A stretch of DNA of 41,371 nucleotides, from contig NZ_QKQS01000007.1 of NCBI RefSeq assembly GCF_003226555.1, positions 1 to 41,371 of the forward strand, in the 5' to 3' direction. Of the stretch, positions 32,520 to 41,371 are shown piece after piece; position 1 is the first letter of the stretch; each line of letters begins with the position of its first letter. A model generated the notes under the pieces. That model was given only the letters and a program-made list of their open reading frames with translations, did no database searches and was not told where the DNA came from. The position numbers were made by a program, and so were the translations under genes. The DNA comes from Rhodopseudomonas palustris. GTDB taxonomy: Bacteria > Pseudomonadota > Alphaproteobacteria > Rhizobiales > Xanthobacteraceae.

Positions 32520-33293
32520 ATGACTGATCTTTTCAAGACATCGATATTCGGCCCGTCCCCGTCGCGCAGGGCGCGGCCGTGGCTGCTCGGCATCGCGGCC
32601 ATCGCGCTTGCGGGCTTGATGCCGGCCGGGGCCGCGTCGGCGCAGACGCTTGGCTATGCGGCGACGCCGCAGGCCGGCCCGTTCACCGCCGGCGACGAGA
32701 CGATGGTCACGCCGACCGACCAGGCCTACGATGCCAACGTCGGTGATGAGGACGCTCAGCTTCCCGACCGGCTGCGCCGCACCGTCGTCAGCTTTCCCAC
32801 CAGGGAGCCGGCCGGCACTGTCGTGATCGATACCGGCAACACCTATTTGTACTACGTGCTCGGCGGCGGCCGCGCGATCCGTTACGGCGTCGGCGTCGGC
32901 CGAGAAGGATTCACCTGGTCCGGCGTGCAGACCGTCACCCGCAAGGCGGAGTGGCCGGACTGGCGGCCTCCGGCGGAAATGATCGCGCGCCAGCCTTATC
33001 TGCCGCGCTTCATGGCCGGCGGCCCGGGCAACCCGCTCGGCGCGAGGGCGATGTATCTCGGCGCGACCGCTTACCGCATTCACGGCACCAACGACCCGTC
33101 GACGATCGGCAAGTTCGTTTCGTCGGGCTGCATCCGTCTGACCAACGAAGACGTTGAAGACCTGTTCAGCCGGGTGGGGGTCGGTACCCGCGTGGTGGTG
33201 CTGCCGAAGTCCGCCGCGCATCCGATCGAGGCACGATCGACCGCGCGGCCGAGCCGGCAGGCGATGAACATTTCGATCTCGTCGATCGACTAA
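32520..33293 (+). CDS. periplasmic L,D-transpeptidase (YkuD domain)
   Basis: Peptidoglycan-modifying enzyme that forms 3-3 cross-links or attaches proteins. The 257 residues comprise a signal peptide (about 1-41, ending GAASAQ) and a YkuD catalytic domain (about 98-235). H188 lies in IHGTNDPSTIG and nucleophile C204 in SSGCIRLTNEDVEDL; the motif is complete. I chose the ATG at 32520 because it begins the signal peptide and fits the promoter position. Its perfect EcfG promoter suggests cell-wall reinforcement during stress. The DUF2865 gene follows 24 bp later and is probably co-transcribed. Confidence 0.92.
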   Translation: MTDLFKTSIFGPSPSRRARPWLLGIAAIALAGLMPAGAASAQTLGYAATPQAGPFTAGDETMVTPTDQAYDANVGDEDAQLPDRLRRTVVSFPTREPAGTVVIDTGNTYLYYVLGGGRAIRYGVGVGREGFTWSGVQTVTRKAEWPDWRPPAEMIARQPYLPRFMAGGPGNPLGARAMYLGATAYRIHGTNDPSTIGKFVSSGCIRLTNEDVEDLFSRVGVGTRVVVLPKSAAHPIEARSTARPSRQAMNISISSID

Positions 33294-33317
33294 CGCTAGA
33301 CAGACCGGAGACAGGTC

Positions 33318-33980
33318 ATGCGCAAGATCAATTCGGGCCGGATCGGACTCGGTGCCGTCGTCGTATTGGCCGCGGCCGCCGCGACGCCGGCCCATGCGCA
33401 GGACTTCTTCCAGGCGCTGTTCGGCGGCTTCCACGCGCCGCGCTATCAGCCGCGTCTGCCGGCGCTGCCGTTCGCCGATGACGGCTACGATCAGCGGGCG
33501 CAGCAGCGCATGTCGCGCCCCACGGCGCGGACCTATTCGAGCGGCGGTCAGGCTTACTGCGTCCGCACCTGCGACGGCCGCTACTTCCCGATTTCGGCGA
33601 CCGGCGGCGAATCGAAGGCAGAAACCTGCAACAGCTTCTGTCCGTCGAGCGACACTAAAGTCGTGTACGGCTCGTCGATCGACAATGCCCGCACCTCCGG
33701 TGGCAAGGCGTATTCCGAGCTGCCTAACGCCTTCAAGTATCGCACGGAGATTGTCGCCGGCTGCACTTGCAACGGCAAGGATCAGTTCGGGCTGGCCAAG
33801 ATCCCGATCGAGGACGATCCCACCGTCCGCAAGGGCGATCTCATCGCCGGCAAGGACGGCCTGATGGTTGCGGCCCGCAATGCGTCCGCCAGCGACGGCA
33901 AGCTCGCGCTCGCGCCGGCGGCCGGTGCCGATCATGTCCGCGCCGGCTATTCCAAGGTGCCGGTGCTGGCCCAGGACTGA
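33318..33980 (+). CDS. DUF2865-type secreted protein
   Basis: A 220-residue exported protein with a signal peptide (about 1-27, ending AHAQ) and a cysteine-rich middle domain (about 78-150). The YCVRTCDGRYFP and CNSFCPSSDTKVVYG motifs are typical of DUF2865 in Rhizobiales. The function is unknown. CAGGT lies before the ATG. It follows the L,D-transpeptidase gene closely, so a cell-envelope role under stress is a fair guess from context. Confidence 0.85.
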   Translation: MRKINSGRIGLGAVVVLAAAAATPAHAQDFFQALFGGFHAPRYQPRLPALPFADDGYDQRAQQRMSRPTARTYSSGGQAYCVRTCDGRYFPISATGGESKAETCNSFCPSSDTKVVYGSSIDNARTSGGKAYSELPNAFKYRTEIVAGCTCNGKDQFGLAKIPIEDDPTVRKGDLIAGKDGLMVAARNASASDGKLALAPAAGADHVRAGYSKVPVLAQD

Positions 33981-33999
33981 TCCACCAATCCTTGGCGTG

Positions 34000-34033
34000 G
34001 ACCGCGAGCGCAGCGCGTGCTGCGCTCGCGGTC
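34000..34033 (+). terminator. strong hairpin after the DUF2865 gene
   Basis: A 15-bp perfect stem GACCGCGAGCGCAGC/GCTGCGCTCGCGGTC has a 4-nt loop, 20 bp past the stop. There is no T-run, but the stem is stable enough to act as a terminator. Confidence 0.55.
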
Positions 34034-34139
34034 GGCCGTTCCGGAAAGCTCAGAGCCGAAACCTCCAGTTCCGGAGTTGGAACCGATCGGCTTCTCAGCG
34101 ATTGAACCACGCGGAATCATTGTGGGTTGGAGCTAAGAG

Positions 34140-34301
34140 ATGAGCCTTCTAATCGGAATTCTAATTACGTTTCTCGTCATCATTTTGGTGCTGTATCTGA
34201 TCAACATGCTGCCATTGGATGGTCGCGCCAAACAGATCGCGCGGATTGTCGTCATTATCATCGGCGTCGTTTCGCTGCTGAAATATCTGGCGGTGTTCTA
34301 A
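34140..34301 (+). CDS. small two-helix membrane protein
   Basis: A 53-residue protein with two hydrophobic helices (residues 3-23 and 34-52) joined by a short basic loop (PLDGRAKQIAR). GGAG lies 7 bp before the ATG and an intrinsic terminator follows the stop, so it is a complete one-gene unit. It resembles the small Thivi_2564-type membrane proteins; the function is unknown. It lies between stress-related genes. Confidence 0.75.
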   Translation: MSLLIGILITFLVIILVLYLINMLPLDGRAKQIARIVVIIIGVVSLLKYLAVF

Positions 34302-34311
34302 GCCAGCAATC

Positions 34312-34342
34312 CGGCCGGGCAGATTGCCCGGCCGTTCTTTTT
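34312..34342 (+). terminator. intrinsic terminator of the small membrane protein gene
   Basis: A stem of about 10 bp (CGGCCGGGCA/TGCCCGGCCG) with a 3-nt loop is followed by TTCTTTTT. Confidence 0.85.
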
Positions 34343-34384
34343 ACCGCATCCTTCGGCAGTATTTTCGGCGGCTGGGTAGGCCGC

Positions 34385-34420
34385 TCAAAACAAAAGCCCC
34401 GGCTCGCGCCGGGGCTTTGT
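34385..34420 (-). terminator. intrinsic terminator of the csbD-like gene
   Basis: A 10-bp stem AAAGCCCCGG/CCGGGGCTTT with a 6-nt loop is followed on the minus strand by TTGTTTTG, 20 bp after the CsbD stop. It could also work from the plus side. Confidence 0.75.
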
Positions 34421-34440
34421 ACGTCGATCAGCGAAATTGA

Positions 34441-34641
34441 TTACTTCAAGGTCGAGAACCAGTCGTCGACGTCCTTGCGGACCTGATCCTTGGCGTAGCC
34501 ATAACGCTCCTGCAGCTTGCCTTCGAGCTGGTCGCGGCGGCCTTCGATCACGTCGAGATCGTCGTCGGTGAGCTTGCCCCACTTCTCTTTGACGTTACCC
34601 TTGAACTGCTTCCAGTTACCTTCAACGCGATTCCAATCCAT
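34441..34641 (-). CDS. CsbD-family stress protein
   Basis: A 66-residue hydrophilic protein matching the CsbD family (WNRVEGNWKQFKGNVKEKWG, LDVIEGRRDQLEGKLQERYG). CsbD proteins are general-stress products of unknown mechanism in many bacteria. The ATG at 34641 is preceded by GGAGG. A perfect EcfG promoter lies about 30 bp upstream, which agrees with stress induction and excludes the longer ATG at 34719. Confidence 0.92.
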   Translation of the reverse strand: MDWNRVEGNWKQFKGNVKEKWGKLTDDDLDVIEGRRDQLEGKLQERYGYAKDQVRKDVDDWFSTLK

Positions 34642-34669
34642 CTCGTCCTCCAGTGTTTTGTAGCCCGTC

Positions 34670-34694
34670 AACGGACGGCGCGAGGCTTGGTTCC
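34670..34694 (-). promoter_or_regulatory. EcfG-type promoter of the csbD-like gene
   Basis: Minus-strand GGAAC (34690-34694), 16-nt spacer, CGTT (34670-34673): an exact consensus match, giving a short 5' leader before the start at 34641. Confidence 0.78.
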
Positions 34695-34770
34695 GCGCTC
34701 TGCTGCGGCAAGCCGTCACCTGGAATAGGTTCTCGAAGCGCTTGAAATCAGTGGCCGGTGATGAGCTACC

Positions 34771-34805
34771 AAAAGCAAAAGGCCTCCCCCTTGCGGGGGA
34801 GGCCT
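34771..34805 (-). terminator. intrinsic terminator of malate synthase
   Basis: An 11-bp perfect stem AGGCCTCCCCC/GGGGGAGGCCT with a 4-nt loop is followed on the minus strand by TTTGCTTTTGG, 27 bp after the glcB stop. Confidence 0.85.
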
Positions 34806-34832
34806 CGTGACGGCGACGTAGTAAGTCGGCGG

Positions 34833-37407
<2,575 letters not shown>

Positions 37408-38844
37408 ATGCGATTTCTTCCGGTATTTCTGGATCTGGCGACGGGACCCGTGGTGCTGGTCGGTGCCGGTGAAATGGCGCGCGCCAAGCTGCGGCTGTTG
37501 CTCGGCGCCGGTGCGTCGGTCCGCTGGTACGTCACCGATGGCGATCGCGATCTGGCCGGCTTGTCCGAGGCGGAGCGGGCGCAGGTGAGTTTCCCGGACG
37601 GCGATCCGCGGAACGCCGATCTCACCGGCACGATTGCGCTGCTGTGCGCCGGGGCCGGCGAGATCGCGGCTCCGCTGGCCGCGAAGGCTCGGGCGCTTGG
37701 CGTGCCGGTCAACGTCATGGACGAGCTGTCACATTCGACCTTCATCTTTCCGGCGATCGTCGATCGCGGCGACGTGGTGGTGGCGATCGGTACCGGCGGG
37801 TCTTCGCCGGTGGTGGCGCGCCGCCTTCGCGAATTGATCGAGACCGTGGTGCCGGCGCGGATCGGCGAGTTGGCGGCTTTGATCGGCCGCTGGCGCACGC
37901 CGATCAAGGCGCGAATTCCTGAATTCCCGTTGCGCCGCCGGTTCTGGGAGCGCGTGGTCGACGGCCCGATCGGCCGTGCCGTGCTCGACGGGCGTCTGGC
38001 GGACGCCGAGACCGAGCTGAAAAAGATCGACGACGCCACCGACTACGCGCGGCATTCGCTCGGCCGCCGTGCGGACGGTCATGTCAGCATCGTCGGTGCT
38101 GGTCCGGGGGATCCCGATCTGCTGACGCTGAAGGCGCTGCGGGCGCTGTCGGACGCCGACGTGGTGTTCTACGACGAACTGGTGTCGCCCGACATTCTCG
38201 ACCGCATCCGCCGCGACGCCAAGCGCGTACCGGTCGGCCGCCGCGCCGGCCAGCCGGGCATCGGCCAGGACGCGATCAACCAGCTGCTGATCGAAGCGGC
38301 GCGTTCCGGTCAGCGCGCGGTGCGGCTGAAGGGCGGCGATCCGTTCGTGTTCGGCCGCGGCGGTGAAGAGGTCGAAGCGCTGCGCGAAGCCGGGGTCTCT
38401 TATTCGGTGGTGCCCGGCATCAGCGCCGCGCTCGGCGCGGCGGCGCAGTTCGAGGTGCCGCTGACCTATCGCCACGAGGCGCTACGCATCACCTTCCTCA
38501 CCGCGCACAAGGCCAAGGATGCCGAGACCGTGGACTGGTCGGCGCTGACCGATCGGAACATGACCGTCGTGGTCTATATGGGCATGAGCGCCGCGCCGAC
38601 GATCCGCGCAGGGCTGCTCGCCGCCGGCCGCGCCGCCGATACGCCGGTCGGCGTGTTCGCGCGGGTAACGCGGCCGGACGCCGCCTCCGCAGTCGGCACG
38701 CTCGACGATCTGCCGGCGCTGGTCGATCAGGTCGACGGCGGTCCGGCGCTGCTGGTGATCGGCGACGTCGTCGCGCATTCGGCGCCGTGGCGCCAGCAAC
38801 ACCTCCTGCAACTCGTCTCGACCTATCAGATGGCTGCCGAATGA
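37408..38844 (+). CDS. cysG: siroheme synthase CysG (trifunctional)
   Basis: Makes siroheme from uroporphyrinogen III: the N-terminal half is precorrin-2 dehydrogenase/ferrochelatase and the C-terminal half is the methyltransferase. The 478 residues contain a Rossmann motif VGAGEMARAK (18-27), GTGGSSPVVARRLRE in the dehydrogenase domain, and the methyltransferase motifs GAGPGDPDLLTLKAL (about 228), RLKGGDPFVFGRGGEE and VVPGISAALGAAA. GGAG precedes the ATG. It supplies the cofactor for the sulfite reductase encoded downstream and overlaps the next gene (ATGA). Confidence 0.95.
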   Translation: MRFLPVFLDLATGPVVLVGAGEMARAKLRLLLGAGASVRWYVTDGDRDLAGLSEAERAQVSFPDGDPRNADLTGTIALLCAGAGEIAAPLAAKARALGVPVNVMDELSHSTFIFPAIVDRGDVVVAIGTGGSSPVVARRLRELIETVVPARIGELAALIGRWRTPIKARIPEFPLRRRFWERVVDGPIGRAVLDGRLADAETELKKIDDATDYARHSLGRRADGHVSIVGAGPGDPDLLTLKALRALSDADVVFYDELVSPDILDRIRRDAKRVPVGRRAGQPGIGQDAINQLLIEAARSGQRAVRLKGGDPFVFGRGGEEVEALREAGVSYSVVPGISAALGAAAQFEVPLTYRHEALRITFLTAHKAKDAETVDWSALTDRNMTVVVYMGMSAAPTIRAGLLAAGRAADTPVGVFARVTRPDAASAVGTLDDLPALVDQVDGGPALLVIGDVVAHSAPWRQQHLLQLVSTYQMAAE

Positions 38845-39155
38845 CCTCGCCGCTGCAACAGAAGATCAAGATCACCGGTCCTTCGGTGATCACTGCGAAC
38901 CGCACCATTGATGGCGTGGTGATCTACCGGACCGCGCAGGGCGGCTGGTCGACCGATCTGGCCGACGCCGCGATCGTGCGCGAGGCCGAGCCGGCGCGCG
39001 CGCTGCTCGCCGCCGCGACGGCCGACGATGTCGGCGCGGTCGGCGCCTACATCGCGCCGGTCGAGATCGCCGCGGATGGCGCGATCCGCCCCGGAAACCT
39101 GCGCGAAAAAATCCGGCGCAACGGCGTCACCATCGCGCTGCCCGTTCGGGCTTGA
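38841..39155 (+). CDS. DUF2849 protein of the sulfite-reduction operon
   Basis: A 104-residue soluble protein. It has a VVIYRTAQGGWSTDLADA segment and a C-terminal stretch REKIRRNGVTIALP typical of DUF2849, a small family found between cysG and cysI in alphaproteobacteria. Its function is unknown; position suggests a helper of sulfite reductase. It starts inside the cysG stop (ATGA) and ends 10 bp before cysI. Confidence 0.85.
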   Translation: MTSPLQQKIKITGPSVITANRTIDGVVIYRTAQGGWSTDLADAAIVREAEPARALLAAATADDVGAVGAYIAPVEIAADGAIRPGNLREKIRRNGVTIALPVRA

Positions 39156-39165
39156 GGACTGCTCT

Positions 39166-40821
39166 ATGTATGCTTACGACGAGATCGACCACGCCATCGT
39201 CCACGAACGCGTCGACGAATTCCGCGATCAGGTGCGCCGACGCCTCTCGGGCGAACTGACCGAGGACGAGTTCAAGCCGTTACGCTTGATGAACGGCGTG
39301 TATCTGCAGCTTCACGCCTACATGTTTCGTGTGGCGATTCCCTACGGCACGCTGTCGTCGGCGCAGCTCCGCAAGCTCGCGCATGTGGCGCGCACCTACG
39401 ATCGCGGCTACGGCCATTTCACCACTCGGCAGAACATCCAGTTCAACTGGATCGCGCTGAAGGATTTGCCCGACGCGCTCGCCGACCTCGCCGAAGTCGG
39501 TATTCATGCGATGCAGACCTCGGGCAACTGCACCCGCAACGTCACCGCTGATCAGTGGGCTGGCGTCGCGCCGGGCGAGATCGAGGACCCGCGGGTCTGG
39601 GCCGAGATTCTGCGCCAGCACACCGCGCTGCATCCGGAATTCTCGTTCCTGCCGCGCAAGTTCAAATTCGCCATCACCGCATCCGATCACGACCGCGCCG
39701 CGATCAAGATCCACGACATCGGTCTGAAGCTGGTCAGGAACGACGCCGGCGAGACCGGCTTCGAAGTGCTGGTCGGCGGCGGGCTCGGCCGCAGCCCGTT
39801 CATCGGCCGGACCATCAAGCCGTTCGTCGCAGGCCGCGACATCCTCAGCTATATCGAGGCGATCCTGCGCGTCTACAATCAGTACGGACGCCGCGACAAT
39901 ATCTACAAGGCCCGCATCAAGATCCTGGTGCACGAGCTCGGCATCGACAAATTCGCCGCCGAGGTTGAGCAGGCGTGGCGTGAGATCGGCGACGGGCCGC
40001 TGACGCTCGACGATGAGATGATCGAGGACATCCGCTCGCGCTTCGTCTATCCGGCCTACGAGAAGCTGCCGGCCGAACCCGACGAGTTGCGCGCCGCCGC
40101 CGGCGATGCGCGGTTCGAAGCGTGGCGCGCCAACTCGGTCGCCCCGCATCGCCAGGACGGCTACGCCATCGTTACGCTGTCGCTGAAGCCCGCGGGCGGA
40201 CCGCCCGGCGACGCCACCGCCGAACAGATGGATGCTGTTGCCGACCTTGCCGACACATACTCGTTCGGTGAGATCCGCGTCGGCCACGAACAGAATCTGG
40301 TGCTGCCGCATGTCGCCCGGCGCGACCTGCCGGCGCTGTGGGCGGCGCTCGACAAGCTCGGCCTCGCCACCCCGAACGTTGGTCTCGTCAGCGACATCAT
40401 CGCCTGCCCGGGGCTCGATTACTGCTCGCTGGCGAATGCGCGCTCGATCCCGATCGCCCAGGAACTGTCGCGCCGCTTTGCCAATCCCGACACCGCGGCG
40501 CTGATCGGCCGGCTGCACATCAACATCTCCGGCTGCATCAATGCCTGCGGCCATCACCATGTCGGCCACATCGGGATTCTCGGCGTCGAGAAGAACGGCG
40601 AGGAGTTCTATCAGATCACCATCGGCGGCCGCGCCGACGAGGGCGCCGAGCTCGGCGTGCTGATCGGCCCCGCGGTGCCCTACGGCGAAGTCGCCGACGT
40701 GATCGAGGATATCGTCGAGGCCTATCTCAGCCTGCGGCAGCGGCCGGACGAATTGTTCGTCGACACCGTCAAGCGACTCGGCGTCGAGCCCTTCAAGGAG
40801 CGGGTCTATGCCACTCGTTAA
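39166..40821 (+). CDS. cysI: assimilatory sulfite (nitrite) reductase haemoprotein
   Basis: A 551-residue siroheme-[4Fe-4S] enzyme reducing sulfite to sulfide, or possibly nitrite to ammonia. The ferredoxin-like half-domains and siroheme regions are duplicated. The cluster ligands are C414-x5-C420 (CPGLDYC) and C457-x3-C461 (SGCINACGHH). RGYGHFTTRQNIQFNW marks the first siroheme-binding region. Sulfite specificity is inferred from the cysG, DUF2849 and DUF934 neighbours. I chose the ATG at 39166 (MYAYDEIDHAIV), with GAGGA upstream. Confidence 0.92.
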   Translation: MYAYDEIDHAIVHERVDEFRDQVRRRLSGELTEDEFKPLRLMNGVYLQLHAYMFRVAIPYGTLSSAQLRKLAHVARTYDRGYGHFTTRQNIQFNWIALKDLPDALADLAEVGIHAMQTSGNCTRNVTADQWAGVAPGEIEDPRVWAEILRQHTALHPEFSFLPRKFKFAITASDHDRAAIKIHDIGLKLVRNDAGETGFEVLVGGGLGRSPFIGRTIKPFVAGRDILSYIEAILRVYNQYGRRDNIYKARIKILVHELGIDKFAAEVEQAWREIGDGPLTLDDEMIEDIRSRFVYPAYEKLPAEPDELRAAAGDARFEAWRANSVAPHRQDGYAIVTLSLKPAGGPPGDATAEQMDAVADLADTYSFGEIRVGHEQNLVLPHVARRDLPALWAALDKLGLATPNVGLVSDIIACPGLDYCSLANARSIPIAQELSRRFANPDTAALIGRLHINISGCINACGHHHVGHIGILGVEKNGEEFYQITIGGRADEGAELGVLIGPAVPYGEVADVIEDIVEAYLSLRQRPDELFVDTVKRLGVEPFKERVYATR

Positions 40822-41317
40822 GAACGGACAGATTGCGTCCGACGCATTCGTCGCCGTCGTCGACGATGCCGAGCTGCCGGCCGAGGGCGCGGTGCTGATC
40901 TCGGCTGCTCGCTTTCTGGTAGATCCTGAGCGGCTGGTGGCGCGCAACAGCCCGCTCGGCGTGATCTGGCCGAACAGCCGCGACGTCGCCGAGCTGAAGC
41001 CGTGGCTCGACCGGCTGGCGCTGATCGCGCTGGTGTTCCCGACTTACAAGGACGGCCGTGCCCACAGCCAGGCGCGGCGGCTGCGCGAGGTCTATGGCTA
41101 TCGCGGCGAGCTGCGCGCCACCGGGCAAGTGCTGCGCGATCAGTTCACCTTCCTGGTCCGCAACGGCTTCGACGCGCTCGACGTCAAGAAAGATGCGGAC
41201 GCGCACGCCTTCGGCGAAGCGACGCATCGCTACACCGAATTCTATCAGCCGACCGGCGACGGCCACCGCAGCGCGCTGCAGCTCCGCCGGCGGCGGCATC
41301 TGACGTCGGCGAGTTAG
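40808..41317 (+). CDS. DUF934 protein linked to sulfite reduction
   Basis: A 169-residue protein of the DUF934 family, described as a probable accessory or oxidoreductase in sulfite reduction. Motifs include GVIWPNSRDVAELKPWLDRL, FPTYKDGRAHSQARRLRE and GELRATGQVLRDQ. It overlaps the end of cysI by 14 bp, implying translational coupling. cysH/cysDN genes would be expected beyond the window end. Confidence 0.9.
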   Translation: MPLVKNGQIASDAFVAVVDDAELPAEGAVLISAARFLVDPERLVARNSPLGVIWPNSRDVAELKPWLDRLALIALVFPTYKDGRAHSQARRLREVYGYRGELRATGQVLRDQFTFLVRNGFDALDVKKDADAHAFGEATHRYTEFYQPTGDGHRSALQLRRRRHLTSAS

Positions 41318-41343
41318 TACCCCTTGAAACGGGTGTGGCCTAA

Positions 41344-41367
41344 CCTCTCCCCGCGTGCGGGGAGAGG
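41344..41367. repeat. palindrome at the window edge, probably a dispersed repeat
   Basis: An 11-bp perfect stem CCTCTCCCCGC/GCGGGGAGAGG with a 2-nt loop lies 27 bp past the DUF934 stop. This word is a common intergenic palindrome in Rhodopseudomonas/Bradyrhizobium genomes (from memory). It may also act as a hairpin terminator. The window ends just after it. Confidence 0.5.
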
Positions 41368-41371
41368 TCGA

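Noticed and set aside
34079-34103. EcfG-type promoter before the small membrane protein gene
   Set aside because: GGAAC is present, but at 16-17 nt spacing the -10 reads GATT or ATTG, only half matching CGTT.

Overview
The window reads as chromosomal DNA of a purple non-sulfur alphaproteobacterium, most likely Rhodopseudomonas palustris or a close relative in the Bradyrhizobium/Rhodopseudomonas group. This is inferred from the high G+C content, the haem-sensing FixL-FixJ-FixK cascade lying near an AadR/FnrN-type regulator, and a PhyR-NepR-EcfG stress locus. I could not run a database search. No prophage, insertion sequence, CRISPR array, tRNA or rRNA was seen; the gene content looks like core genome.

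Positions 1-24000 are dominated by oxygen and redox control. After a metY-type gene come fixK, a stand-alone receiver, fixJ and fixL on the minus strand. They are followed by a CBS-BON protein, two divergent universal stress proteins, a PHA synthase, a phosphotransferase/ATPase fusion, a CBS protein, a large acyl-CoA synthetase/GNAT fusion, a small hypothetical gene, a lipid-transport (mlaEFD-like) operon, a cytochrome c, aadR, a K+ channel and a molybdopterin oxidoreductase. Four sites with a perfect TTGA-N6-TCAA core, and one near match, lie 60-120 bp upstream of these genes. FixK and/or AadR probably control the receiver gene, the CBS protein, the cytochrome c/aadR pair and the divergent hypothetical/mla promoters as a local regulon.

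Positions 24000-26200 are mixed: a lysine-rich histone-H1-like protein, a small hypothetical gene and an isolated ureG.

Positions 26400-34700 are a general-stress-response island. An HWE-type sensor kinase with an unusual ATPase domain lies beside the divergent nepR-ecfG and phyR genes. Sites matching the alphaproteobacterial EcfG promoter (GGAAC-N16/17-CGTT) lie in front of phyR, nepR-ecfG, an L,D-transpeptidase, an AI-2E family membrane protein and a CsbD protein. One perfect site has no protein gene downstream. It reads on the minus strand into an about 87-nt segment with a C-rich loop and a strong intrinsic terminator, just downstream of phyR. This is probably a small RNA of the GsrN type and is the most interesting item in the window.

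Positions 34800-41371 hold malate synthase G and a tightly packed assimilatory sulfite-reduction operon (siroheme synthase, DUF2849, sulfite/nitrite reductase, DUF934). The window ends in a palindrome that looks like a dispersed repeat.
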